DNA of 41,562 nucleotides from a bacterium UBP14_UBA6098. GTDB lineage: Bacteria > UBP14 > UBA6098. The notes under the pieces were generated by a model, which was given only the letters and a program-made list of their open reading frames with translations, was not told the DNA's origin and ran no database searches. The position numbers and the translations under genes were made by a program. The number at the start of each line of letters is the position of its first letter. Within the stretch, counting starts at the first letter, position 1. The stretch is taken from contig DIWU01000006.1 in the NCBI GenBank assembly GCA_002428525.1, forward strand, positions 1 through 41,562. The letters run 5' to 3'. Positions 23,825 through 31,731 of this stretch are shown piece after piece.

Positions 23825-24658
23825 TTATCCTTCCTGAGCGGCTTTCTCTTCGCTTTCGATGGGACTAATCGGGACTCCATCGTTCATAAGGATGTAGTGG
23901 ACATGCGCACCTTCGGCTTGTCCCGAGCTACCGACGGTGCCGATTTTGTCGCCGCGCTCGATCCAATCACCCCGCTTGACCGTGATCGCCTCGAGATGAG
24001 CGTAACGCGTGTCAAAACCGTTTAGGTGGTCGATTTCGACGGCGTTGCCCAAAATCGGATCGGAGATGACCTCTGCGACAACCCCTGCGGCCGTTGCCAG
24101 CACCGGAGTTCCTCGCGGGGCGGCGACATCGACGCCCGAGTGCGGCTTGAGGAATCTTCCGTCCATCTCGCCGAAGCGAGCGGTTAAAGCGCCCTTGACC
24201 GGAAGCCCTCTCGGGACGAAGTCCCTGCGGCGACGGATCGCCTCCGAGGCCTCGTCGAGTTCGGGGAAAAGGCGGGATTTGAAGGGGGCATCGAAAAGTG
24301 AGGCCGTGGTGCGGGATTCTCCCCCTGCGACAACAAACTCTCCGCCCTTGCTTTCGCCGATCGAAACCATCTGGGTCATCCATTGGCGGAGTTTAGAGGT
24401 CGCCTCGAGCTCGCGTTCGAGTTTGACTATTTTAACCCTTTGTTGTCGGAGAACCTCGTTATCGGCGCGAAGGGCGCGGTTTTCCGCGACAAGCTTTGTC
24501 GAGCGGCCCCCGAGGGCGACACCGATGATGAACAGGATTACCGCGACTCCGAAAACGATTGCCGAGGCTATAACCTGCCAGCCCTTGAGGCGAAGGCTGA
24601 CCGAGTCTTTGCGGTTATGAGGAACTAAAAAAATTGTTAATCCATATTTAGTCGGCAT
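23825..24658 (-). CDS. M23 (LytM) peptidase with membrane anchor
   Basis: 277 residues. A membrane helix (~27-50, VIASAIVFGVAVILFIIGVA) and a short coiled coil (ENRALRADNEVLRQQ) precede the LytM domain. Zinc ligands are in HSGVDVAAP and GAHVHYILMNDG (His-x-His). It should cut peptidoglycan cross-links from the periplasmic side. The pairing with bactofilin recalls Csd1-CcmA in Helicobacter and LdpA-BacA-type pairs, where the scaffold places the hydrolase. Its start abuts the parB stop. Confidence 0.92.
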   Translation of the reverse strand: MPTKYGLTIFLVPHNRKDSVSLRLKGWQVIASAIVFGVAVILFIIGVALGGRSTKLVAENRALRADNEVLRQQRVKIVKLERELEATSKLRQWMTQMVSIGESKGGEFVVAGGESRTTASLFDAPFKSRLFPELDEASEAIRRRRDFVPRGLPVKGALTARFGEMDGRFLKPHSGVDVAAPRGTPVLATAAGVVAEVISDPILGNAVEIDHLNGFDTRYAHLEAITVKRGDWIERGDKIGTVGSSGQAEGAHVHYILMNDGVPISPIESEEKAAQEG

Positions 24659-25530
24659 TAGCCCTCTGCAAGTATCTCGCTGATTCTGGCCAAGTCCTCG
24701 TCGTCGAAGAACTCGATTGTAATAGTTCCGCCCTTGGGTTTGAGGGCGATTTTGACCTTAGTTGCGAGGCGCGTTTTAAGGGCGTCCTCGAGCGCGGAGA
24801 TCTCGGGTGTATTTCTTCGCGAGGCGCCCCGCTTCTTTTCCGCAGTCCGGTGGCGGGGCGAGGGTTTCTCCTCGCGGGCGATTATCTCGAGCCTCTCCAC
24901 CGAAAGCCCTCTGGTGACCGCAAGGCGGGCCAAGCGGATAATTCTATCTGTATCGCCGGCGGCCAAAAGCGCTCGGGCATGGCCGGCCGTGAGTTTGTTC
25001 TCTTCGATGAGCGTTTGAACCTCATCCGGCAGGTTCAGAAGCCGCAGTAGGTTTGCGACGGTCGAGCGGGATTTGCCGACCTTCTCGGCGATCTCCTCCT
25101 GCTTAAGGCTGAATTCCTCGATCAAGCGGAGGTAGGCTCTCGCCTCCTCGAGGGCGTTCAGGTCTTCGCGTTGAATATTCTCGACGAGGCTGAGAAATAG
25201 CAGAACCTTCGGGTCCTTCTCGGAGAGGACTATCGCCGGGATCTTTGTGAGGCCTGCGATCTTGGCCGCTCTGAAACGCCGTTCGCCTGCGACTATCTCA
25301 TAGCCCATATCGGAGCGGTGCAGAAGCACGGGTTGTATAACCCCTTGAGCAACAATCGATTCGGCGAGCGACTTGAGGGCCTCCTCATCGAAGACCCGGC
25401 GGGGTTGCTCGGGATTCGCGTGGATCTTCTCGATCGGAATACTGAGGACCTCCTCGCCGGAAAGCACCTCCGAAACCGAGCCTTGCATAAGCGCATCGAG
25501 ACCGCGCCCCAATGCGTTCCGCTTACCCAT
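24658..25530 (-). CDS. parB: chromosome-partitioning protein ParB
   Basis: 290 residues. The order is: N-terminal RGLDALM (ParA-contact type), CTPase domain with PEQPRRVFDEEALKSLAESI and YEIVAGERRFRAAKIAGL, then the helix-turn-helix KQEEIAEKVGKSRSTVANLL, and a C-terminal dimer region. It loads on parS and slides as a CTP clamp. No parS consensus (TGTTTCACGTGAAACA) is visible in the window. The start overlaps parA by 8 bases. Confidence 0.96.
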   Translation of the reverse strand: MGKRNALGRGLDALMQGSVSEVLSGEEVLSIPIEKIHANPEQPRRVFDEEALKSLAESIVAQGVIQPVLLHRSDMGYEIVAGERRFRAAKIAGLTKIPAIVLSEKDPKVLLFLSLVENIQREDLNALEEARAYLRLIEEFSLKQEEIAEKVGKSRSTVANLLRLLNLPDEVQTLIEENKLTAGHARALLAAGDTDRIIRLARLAVTRGLSVERLEIIAREEKPSPRHRTAEKKRGASRRNTPEISALEDALKTRLATKVKIALKPKGGTITIEFFDDEDLARISEILAEG

Positions 25531-26284
25531 TGATAATCTCCCTCGCGAGCGCGAGATAGCTCCTCGCGCCGATGCAATTTACATCATAGAGCAAAATCGG
25601 CTTGCCGAAGCTGGGGGCCTCGGACAGCCGAACATTGCGGTTTATTATAGTTTTAAAGACCTTCTCGCCGAAATAGCCGTGCGCCTCGTCGCAAACCTGA
25701 CGGGACAGGTTAAGCCGCTGATCGAACATCGTCATGAGAACCCCCTCGACACCGAGCTCGGGATTGAGCTCCTTCTGCACAAGTCGAAGAGTAGTAAGGA
25801 GTTGCCCCAACCCCTCGAGGGCGTAATATTCGCATTGGATCGGGATCAGAATGCTGTCGGCGGCGGTCAGGGCGTTCAGAGTAAGAAGCCCGAGCGAGGG
25901 CGGGCAATCGATGAGGATATATTTGAAATCGTCGCGAATCGGCTCGAGGGCCTCGCGGAGGCAGTATTCGCGGCGAGGGTTATCGACAAGCTCGACCTGC
26001 GCGCCGACAAGGCGTATATGGCTCGGGATAAGCGCGAGATGTTGAAGGTAATCGAAGCGTTGAATCGCCTTTTCGGCGGGGATAAGGCCCAAGATGACCT
26101 CATAAACCGAGGCGACATTCTCCCCGACGCGGACGCCAAAGCCGCTACTGGCATTGGCCTGCGGGTCGAGGTCTATAAGAAGGGTTTCCTTTTCGGCCGC
26201 GGCGAGCGACGCCGCGAGATTGACCGAGGTCGTCGTTTTGCCGACCCCACCCTTTTGATTAGCGATAGCGATGATTTTTCCCAA
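25523..26284 (-). CDS. parA: chromosome-partitioning ATPase ParA (Soj)
   Basis: 253 residues. The deviant Walker A, NQKGGVGKTTTSVNLAA, is at residues 9-25. Switch segments LIDLDPQANASSGFG and LIDCPPSLGLLTLNA follow, with the C-terminal NRNVRLSEAPSFGKPILLYD typical of chromosomal Soj. There is no N-terminal HTH, so it is the chromosomal type. It heads a four-gene group with parB, an M23 peptidase and bactofilin. Confidence 0.97.
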   Translation of the reverse strand: MGKIIAIANQKGGVGKTTTSVNLAASLAAAEKETLLIDLDPQANASSGFGVRVGENVASVYEVILGLIPAEKAIQRFDYLQHLALIPSHIRLVGAQVELVDNPRREYCLREALEPIRDDFKYILIDCPPSLGLLTLNALTAADSILIPIQCEYYALEGLGQLLTTLRLVQKELNPELGVEGVLMTMFDQRLNLSRQVCDEAHGYFGEKVFKTIINRNVRLSEAPSFGKPILLYDVNCIGARSYLALAREIING

Positions 26285-26315
26285 TTAGCCTCTCGATAAT
26301 ATAATGCGCGAATTT

Positions 26316-26344
26316 AATTTATTGAATCGACGCATAGAAATCAA
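26316..26344 (-). promoter_or_regulatory. candidate parA promoter
   Basis: TTGATT and TAAATT lie 17 bases apart on the minus strand, in the 120-base gap between the GDT1-like gene and parA. Moderate match only. Confidence 0.35.
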
Positions 26345-26404
26345 GCAAAAAGCGCCATCGGGACTATATCGATGAGCATCCGATAAAAAACGGCGGCACT
26401 TGGG

Positions 26405-26683
26405 CTAAATTTTACCGAGCACAAGCAGGATTCCGATGACAATGAACCCGCCGCCGGCGATCTTCGAGATGATATTCGCGGGAATGCATCTGCCGAGAAG
26501 CGACCCGAGGCCGACGGCCAGCGCGGAGGAAAGCAACAAGGCCAGCCCCGAGGCTAAAAAGATCATGAAGGGCTTGGGCGTTTTGCAGGCGTAGAGGAGC
26601 GTCGCGAGTTGCGTTTTGTCGCCGAGCTCGGCGAGAAATATCGTTCCGAAGGCCGTGAAGAAAAGCTTCCAATCCATGATCAA
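26405..26683 (-). CDS. GDT1/TMEM165-like (UPF0016) small membrane transporter, single repeat
   Basis: 92 residues with three hydrophobic helices. The family motif E-x-G-D-K-T is present as FLAELGDKTQLATLLYA. Full-length members have two such repeats; this single-repeat form would work as a homo- or heterodimer. Family members move Mn2+ or Ca2+ out of the cytosol. No second half-gene is visible nearby. Its start overlaps the FmdB-like gene by 4 bases. Confidence 0.88.
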   Translation of the reverse strand: MIMDWKLFFTAFGTIFLAELGDKTQLATLLYACKTPKPFMIFLASGLALLLSSALAVGLGSLLGRCIPANIISKIAGGGFIVIGILLVLGKI

Positions 26684-26976
26684 TCCTCGGTTTTGGTTTC
26701 AGGCTTTGGCGCGGGTTCATCATTCTTGTCGGTTTTATTGATAGCGCTTTCAGCGGCGCACTCGTGCTTCGAGCCGACCGTCGCAGAGGACTTCCCCTTG
26801 CCGTAGTCGGTGACATACCACCCGGAGCCCTTGAAGATCACGCCGGTTCCACCGTAGATTATCCTTTGAAGCTCGCCTCCGCACTCTGGACACTCGCAAA
26901 GCGGTGGATCGGACATTCGTTGAAACTCCTCGAAATGATAACCGCAGGATTTGCATATATACCCGTAGGTTGGCAT
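26680..26976 (-). CDS. FmdB-family zinc-ribbon protein
   Basis: 98 residues. MPTYGYICKSCGYHFEEFQ and CECPECGGELQRI give a two-knuckle zinc ribbon (Cys-x2-Cys twice), the FmdB / CxxC regulatory signature. The tail is acidic and low complexity. The family is linked to regulation of formamidase, but the actual role is unknown. Fits in an operon between trmO and the GDT1-like gene with gaps of 2 and -4 bases. Confidence 0.9.
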   Translation of the reverse strand: MPTYGYICKSCGYHFEEFQRMSDPPLCECPECGGELQRIIYGGTGVIFKGSGWYVTDYGKGKSSATVGSKHECAAESAINKTDKNDEPAPKPETKTED

Positions 26977-26978
26977 CT

Positions 26979-27470
26979 TTACCTCTCAACCTCTTTGTCG
27001 CGTTTGCTTTTTCGGCCGTCGGTGTCGTCCTTATGTTCGCCGAGCCATCCCGTTTTGACAGCGGAATCGGCCTCGGCAAAGCCAGAAACAAAGGGCTTGA
27101 TATCTACAACCGGCGTTCCGTCGAGAATATCCAGCCCCGAAACTCGGACTCTGTTGCCGTCAAGCCCGAGGTTTCGGAGAACAGAGATCCCGATGCGGTT
27201 TGGGCGATAGGGCGAACGAGTCGCGAAAACGCCCCTTTCACGATCGCCGAGATATGGCATTGTCAGAAGTTCATAGCCCTCGGCGCGGTCGAAAACGAAC
27301 ACGACGGTGATATGGGAAAATCCGTCGAGGTCTTGAAGGCCGGGCGCGAATTCGGGAAAGACCTCGATTTCGCCCTCGAAATCGGAGTATTTGGGTTGAA
27401 TCGGCGCCTCGGAATTGGATTTCAGCGGCGAATGGACAGTCCCGATAGGTTTTATTTCAAATGATTTCAT
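26979..27470 (-). CDS. trmO: tRNA (N6-threonylcarbamoyladenosine37-N6)-methyltransferase TrmO
   Basis: 163 residues. The TsaA/TrmO beta-barrel is recognisable from KPIGTVHSPLKS, then LDGFSHITVVFVFDRAEGYE, and RGVFATRSPYRPNRIGISVL, the SAM-binding signature. The enzyme methylates t6A37 in tRNA. A basic, disordered tail follows. The start overlaps the aminotransferase stop by 4 bases. Confidence 0.92.
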   Translation of the reverse strand: MKSFEIKPIGTVHSPLKSNSEAPIQPKYSDFEGEIEVFPEFAPGLQDLDGFSHITVVFVFDRAEGYELLTMPYLGDRERGVFATRSPYRPNRIGISVLRNLGLDGNRVRVSGLDILDGTPVVDIKPFVSGFAEADSAVKTGWLGEHKDDTDGRKSKRDKEVER

Positions 27471-28666
27471 TTAAGTTTCCCTGCCGCCTCAGCTATTCTC
27501 GGGACTCCGCGGCGGATATCATCTTCGCTACATGCGAAGGAGAAGCGAATATAGCCCTCGGCGCCGAACGCATCGCCCGGGACAGCCGCGATCATGGCCT
27601 CGTCGAGAAGGTATTCCGCGGCGTCGAAGCAGGAGCTTAGCTTGCCGCCCTTGGGCTTGGTTTTCCCGATCCATTGGCGGATGTCACAGAATAGGTAGAA
27701 AGCGCCATCGGGCACGAAGGGTTTTATTCCGGGCACAGCTTTCAATAGGTCGATGAAGATGTCCCTTCGGCGGGAGTATTGCTCGACCCAATCGGCCATG
27801 AAGGAATCGTCCATCTGAAGTGCGGCCTCGGCGGCGGACTGGCTGATACTCGAGGGGCAACTCGTGGTATGGCTTTGGATCTTTCCCGCCCTCGCGATAA
27901 GCTCCTTCGGGCCGGCGGCCCAGCCGATACGCCAGCCGGTCATCGAGAAGGCCTTGCTGACGCCGTTCACAATGATTGTCCTCTCGGCGATATTCGATGA
28001 AATAGCGGCTATCGAGCGGTGTTTTTTACCGTCGAATATAAGCCTGCTGTATATCTCGTCGCTGAGGATCCAAACCTCGGGGAACCTCGCGAGAACCTCG
28101 GCCAAAGCGATGAGTTCGGTATGGGAATAGACCGCGCCGGTCGGGTTGTTTGGGGAGTTGAGTAGAACCATCTTGGTTTTCGGTGTGATGCTCGCCTCCA
28201 GCGCGGAGGGCGTCATTTTGAAGCCGTGGGCGAGGTCTGTCTCGACCGGGATAGGCTCTGCGCCGGCGAGCTTAATCATATCGGGATAGCTGACCCAGTA
28301 GGGCGCGGGGAAGATGACCTCGTCGCCGGGATCGACAGTCGCTAAGATAGCGGCGGCTATCGCGAACTTGGCCCCCGAGGAGACGAGAATCTGGTTCGGG
28401 GCGTATTCGACGCCCACCTCGCGGGTCATCCATCTCGCGACATGCTTGCGAAGCTCGGGCGTTCCGCTACTGGCGGTGTATCCGGTGATATTTTTCTTTA
28501 TAGCCGCGATTCCGGCGGCCTTAACCTGAGCTGGAGTGTGAAAATCCGGCTCACCCGCCGAGAAGCTGATTATATCGAGGCCCTCGGAGACCAGCTTTTT
28601 AGCCTTAGCGGCCATAGCCAGCGTAGGAGAGTCGCTCAGTTTTGAACTTAGAGTCGAGTATTTCAT
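27467..28666 (-). CDS. class I pyridoxal-phosphate aminotransferase (aspartate-type)
   Basis: 399 residues. FSAGEPDFHTPAQVK, LLNSPNNPTGAVYS, WILSDEIYSRLIFDG, and the PLP Lys in NGVSKAFSMTGWRIGWAAG mark an Igamma-type aspartate aminotransferase. The substrate range could extend to aromatic or prephenate amino donors. First gene of an operon with trmO, FmdB-like and GDT1-like genes. Confidence 0.94.
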   Translation of the reverse strand: MKYSTLSSKLSDSPTLAMAAKAKKLVSEGLDIISFSAGEPDFHTPAQVKAAGIAAIKKNITGYTASSGTPELRKHVARWMTREVGVEYAPNQILVSSGAKFAIAAAILATVDPGDEVIFPAPYWVSYPDMIKLAGAEPIPVETDLAHGFKMTPSALEASITPKTKMVLLNSPNNPTGAVYSHTELIALAEVLARFPEVWILSDEIYSRLIFDGKKHRSIAAISSNIAERTIIVNGVSKAFSMTGWRIGWAAGPKELIARAGKIQSHTTSCPSSISQSAAEAALQMDDSFMADWVEQYSRRRDIFIDLLKAVPGIKPFVPDGAFYLFCDIRQWIGKTKPKGGKLSSCFDAAEYLLDEAMIAAVPGDAFGAEGYIRFSFACSEDDIRRGVPRIAEAAGKLK

Positions 28667-28804
28667 TTATCCTCCAATCGTTGAAATAAAAAGAAATTAT
28701 ATCGAATTAAACCGGCGGTTCAAAGGAAATTTTCCAAAATCGGGTCTCTATGATCGAGTTGATCGAAGCGGCATCTAAGATTCGACGAAAAATATTTAAA
28801 CGCC

Positions 28805-28833
28805 TTGATATTTTCGAGATAGTGGTTTATAAT
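28805..28833 (+). promoter_or_regulatory. sigma70-type promoter of the oxidoreductase operon
   Basis: TTGATA and a perfect TATAAT are separated by exactly 17 bases, ~58 bases ahead of the ferredoxin ATG. AGGAGG precedes that start codon. The rest of the 224-base gap (28667-28890) holds nothing else I can support. Confidence 0.75.
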
Positions 28834-28890
28834 TATTACTATTTCGGTCTTTCTATTATTTTATCTATAAACTCATAAGGAGGTAAATCT

Positions 28891-29115
28891 ATGCCGAAGA
28901 TCGTCGTGCAGATCGATCATTGCAAGGGTTGCGGGCTTTGTATAGACGCCTGCCCTCAGCAATGCATCGAGGAGGATAGCGAAGTCCTGAATAAACTGGG
29001 CTATCACCCCGCCAAATACAAGGGCCAAGGCTGTACAGGTTGCGGATTCTGTTTCTACACCTGCCCCGAGCCGGATGCTATTATCGTTTACAAAAAAGAT
29101 GAGGAGGCTAAATAA
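28891..29115 (+). CDS. korD: 2[4Fe-4S] ferredoxin subunit (delta) of 2-oxoacid:ferredoxin oxidoreductase
   Basis: 74 residues with two cluster motifs, CKGCGLCIDACP and CTGCGFCFYTCPEPDA. It carries electrons from the TPP site to external ferredoxin. Its stop overlaps the next start by one base (TAATG). Gene order delta-alpha-beta/gamma is that of VOR/KOR-type enzymes. Confidence 0.93.
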   Translation: MPKIVVQIDHCKGCGLCIDACPQQCIEEDSEVLNKLGYHPAKYKGQGCTGCGFCFYTCPEPDAIIVYKKDEEAK

Positions 29116-30173
29116 TGTCCAAAGAACTCATCAAGGGAAACGAAGCGATCATTAAGGGCGCACTTCTTGCCGGTGCAAAATGCTATTTCGGTTATCCGAT
29201 TACGCCGGCCAGCGAGATCGCACATGCCGCGGCGTTCTACTTTCCGGCTATCGGAAGGACATTCCTTCAGGCCGAGAGCGAGATCGCCGCGATTCAAATG
29301 TGCTATGGAGCCGCGGGAACCGGCGTCCGTTGTTTGACCGCCTCGAGCGGCCCCGGAATCAGCCTCAAGCAAGAGGGTATTAGCTATTCCGCAGGCTCCG
29401 AGCTTCCTATCGTGATCGCCGATATTATGCGCGGCGGCCCCGGGCTCGGAAATATCGCCCCCGAGCAGAGCGACTATAATCAAGTCGTAAAGGGCGGCGG
29501 ACACGGCAACTACAAATGTCTCGTGCTCGCGCCGAACTGCGGGCAGGAGATGTGCGATCTGACAATCCTCGCCTTCGATCTCGCGGACAAATATCGCACA
29601 CCGGTTTATATCCTCACCGACGGTTTTATCGGCCAGATGATGGAGTCGGTGGAATTTCCTCAGCCCCTCAAAATCGACCAATCGCACAAGGCCGAATGGG
29701 CGATTATGGGCAACAAAGAAACCAAGCATAACCTAATTAACTCCATCTACCTCGAGGCCGAAGAGCTGGAAGAGCACAACATAAAGCTTCAGCGCAAATA
29801 TGCCGAGATGGAGAAGAATGAAGTCCGCTTCCAGACCTATAAAACCGAGGATGCCGAAATCATCGTCTCCGGTTATGGCATCGTTAGCAGGGTGCTTAAG
29901 AGCGCGGTCGATGTCCTTCGCAAGCAGGGGATTAAGGCCGGTCTTATGCGGCCGATCACGCTATTCCCCTTCCCGAAGAACGAATATGCCAAGTTCGCCG
30001 CGAAGGTCGATAATATCTTCGTCTGCGAGCTGAGCAACGGCCAGATGGTCGATGATGTCCGCCTCGCAGTGGGAAAGGCCAAGGCGAAAATCCACTTCTA
30101 CGGCAGAATGGGCGGCGTCGTCCCGACTGTCGCGGAGTTGGTCGAAAAAATAACCGAGATCGTTAAAGGTTAG
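29115..30173 (+). CDS. 2-oxoacid:ferredoxin oxidoreductase, alpha subunit (VorB/KorA type)
   Basis: 352 residues. LIKGNEAIIKGALLAGAKCY, FGYPITPASEIAHAAAFYF, TASSGPGISLKQEGISYSAG, and IMRGGPGLGNIAPEQSDYNQ are alpha-subunit landmarks. The complex oxidises a 2-oxoacid plus CoA to acyl-CoA and CO2, reducing ferredoxin. Length and order fit 3-methyl-2-oxobutanoate (VOR) enzymes best, but 2-oxoglutarate (KOR) is possible. Confidence 0.93.
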   Translation: MSKELIKGNEAIIKGALLAGAKCYFGYPITPASEIAHAAAFYFPAIGRTFLQAESEIAAIQMCYGAAGTGVRCLTASSGPGISLKQEGISYSAGSELPIVIADIMRGGPGLGNIAPEQSDYNQVVKGGGHGNYKCLVLAPNCGQEMCDLTILAFDLADKYRTPVYILTDGFIGQMMESVEFPQPLKIDQSHKAEWAIMGNKETKHNLINSIYLEAEELEEHNIKLQRKYAEMEKNEVRFQTYKTEDAEIIVSGYGIVSRVLKSAVDVLRKQGIKAGLMRPITLFPFPKNEYAKFAAKVDNIFVCELSNGQMVDDVRLAVGKAKAKIHFYGRMGGVVPTVAELVEKITEIVKG

Positions 30174-30182
30174 GTGATATAA

Positions 30183-31604
30183 ATGGCAAAAGATATTTTA
30201 CGCAAGCCCGGCGGTTTCATGGACACCTTCGTCTATAAGCCCGGACAGGACAAGGGCAACACCCACTACTGCCCCGGTTGCGGCCACGGCATCCTTCATA
30301 AGCTTATCGCCGAGGCGCTCGTGGATTTGGGCGTCGTGGACAGAACCATTATGGTCTCGCCGGTAGGTTGCTCGGTTTTCGTCTATTATTACTTTGCGAC
30401 CGGCAATATTCAGGTCGCGCACGGCAGAGCGCCTGCGGTGGCGACCGGTCTCAAGCGCTCCAATCCGGACAGCATCGTGATTAGCTATCAAGGCGACGGC
30501 GACTTGGCGGCCATCGGCGGGAACAATATCCTCCACGCCGCAAACCGCGGCGAGAACATCACTGTCTTCTTCGTCAATAATGCCATCTACGGCATGACCG
30601 GCGGACAGATGGCCCCGACAACGCTTCTCGGGCAGAAAACAATGACCTCGCCCTACGGCCGCAAGATCGAGAACGAGGGCTATCCGATGAAGGTAGTCGA
30701 GCTTCTCTCTACGCTTAGCGCGCCGGCCTATCTCGAGCGCACCTCGCTCGACGACTCGAAGAATATCGCAAAAACCCGCAAAGCGGTTCGCAAGGCGATC
30801 CAATGCCAGATCGACGGCAAGGGCTTTAGCCTTGTCGAGGTTCTCTCGATGTGCCCCAGCCAATGGAAAACCACTCCCGTCGAGAGCAAGAAATGGATCA
30901 AAGAGCGCATGATCCCCTATTACCCGCTTGGAGTGAAAAAGGATGTTATCGAGGAGCGGGCGGGCTATTTCCCGCCTAAGATAGATATCGACGACGAGAG
31001 CATCAAGGAGATGCTCGGCCTCAAGAAAGAAAAACTCTTCCGCGACCGCGCGATGAGCGATGTTCCCGAAAAGTATCGCAACCCGCAGATCAAGATAGCC
31101 GGCTTCGGCGGACAGGGCGTGCTCCTTTTGGGGCAGACCTTGGCCGAGGCCGGAATGCGCCATGGATGGAATGTCAGCTGGATTCCCAGCTACGGCCCGG
31201 AGATGCGCGGCGGCACAGCGAATTGCCAAGTTAATATCAGCGAAGGCCCGATCGGTTCGCCTGTTGTCGATTTCCCGACTATCCTCGTGGCCCTGAACAA
31301 GCCCTCGCTCGACAAGTTCGAGGAAACCGTTCAGCCGGGAGGAGTAGTATTTTACAACACCTCGATGATCGATCGCAAACCCAAGCGAAACGACATCGAG
31401 GCGATCGGCCTGCCCTTCTCGGACATCGCCGACGAGCTCGGCAGTCTGAAATTCGCGAATATGGTCGTCGTCGGCGCGGTGCTCGAGAAAACCAAACTCA
31501 TCGACATGGATATTGTGAAGGACGCCCTCAAAGAGGTCATCCATAACAAGAAATTCGTCGAAACGAATATCGTGGCGATCGACCGCGGGGCCAAAGCGGT
31601 ATAA
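30183..31604 (+). CDS. fused beta-gamma subunit of 2-oxoacid:ferredoxin oxidoreductase
   Basis: 473 residues. Residues 1-~265 are the TPP-binding beta subunit: YCPGCGHGILHKLIAEAL, SPVGCSVF, and YQGDGDLAAIGGNNILHAAN with the Mg-TPP GDG motif. Residues ~295-473 are the gamma subunit: IKIAGFGGQGVLLLGQTLAE, SYGPEMRGGTANCQVNIS. In many bacteria these are separate genes; here one frame covers both, which fixes a 1:1 ratio. No internal start with a ribosome site is evident between them. Confidence 0.92.
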   Translation: MAKDILRKPGGFMDTFVYKPGQDKGNTHYCPGCGHGILHKLIAEALVDLGVVDRTIMVSPVGCSVFVYYYFATGNIQVAHGRAPAVATGLKRSNPDSIVISYQGDGDLAAIGGNNILHAANRGENITVFFVNNAIYGMTGGQMAPTTLLGQKTMTSPYGRKIENEGYPMKVVELLSTLSAPAYLERTSLDDSKNIAKTRKAVRKAIQCQIDGKGFSLVEVLSMCPSQWKTTPVESKKWIKERMIPYYPLGVKKDVIEERAGYFPPKIDIDDESIKEMLGLKKEKLFRDRAMSDVPEKYRNPQIKIAGFGGQGVLLLGQTLAEAGMRHGWNVSWIPSYGPEMRGGTANCQVNISEGPIGSPVVDFPTILVALNKPSLDKFEETVQPGGVVFYNTSMIDRKPKRNDIEAIGLPFSDIADELGSLKFANMVVVGAVLEKTKLIDMDIVKDALKEVIHNKKFVETNIVAIDRGAKAV

Positions 31605-31631
31605 ACGGCTTCGGCCATCGAATAAAAACAG

Positions 31632-31658
31632 CCGCCCCTTTCGAGGGGCGGTTTTTTT
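31632..31658 (+). terminator. rho-independent terminator of the oxidoreductase operon
   Basis: CCGCCCC - TTTCGA - GGGGCGG followed by seven T residues, 28 bases after the stop codon. Confidence 0.92.
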
Positions 31659-31670
31659 ATGCGTGTTAGC

Positions 31671-31702
31671 AAAAAAAGAAAGCCCTTCTTTTCGGAAGGG
31701 CT
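31671..31702 (-). terminator. rho-independent terminator of the large repeat-protein gene
   Basis: On the minus strand AAGCCCTTC and GAAGGGCTT form a stem with a short loop, followed by TCTTTTTTT. It faces the terminator of the oxidoreductase operon, so the two operons converge here. Confidence 0.85.
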
Positions 31703-31731
31703 TCTTTTCGCGGGATTAGCTGTGTGCGAAT

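Noticed and set aside
30198..31544. 448-codon minus-strand open frame
   Set aside because: It is antisense to the fused beta-gamma oxidoreductase gene, whose motifs are unmistakable. The long frame is a by-product of codon bias.
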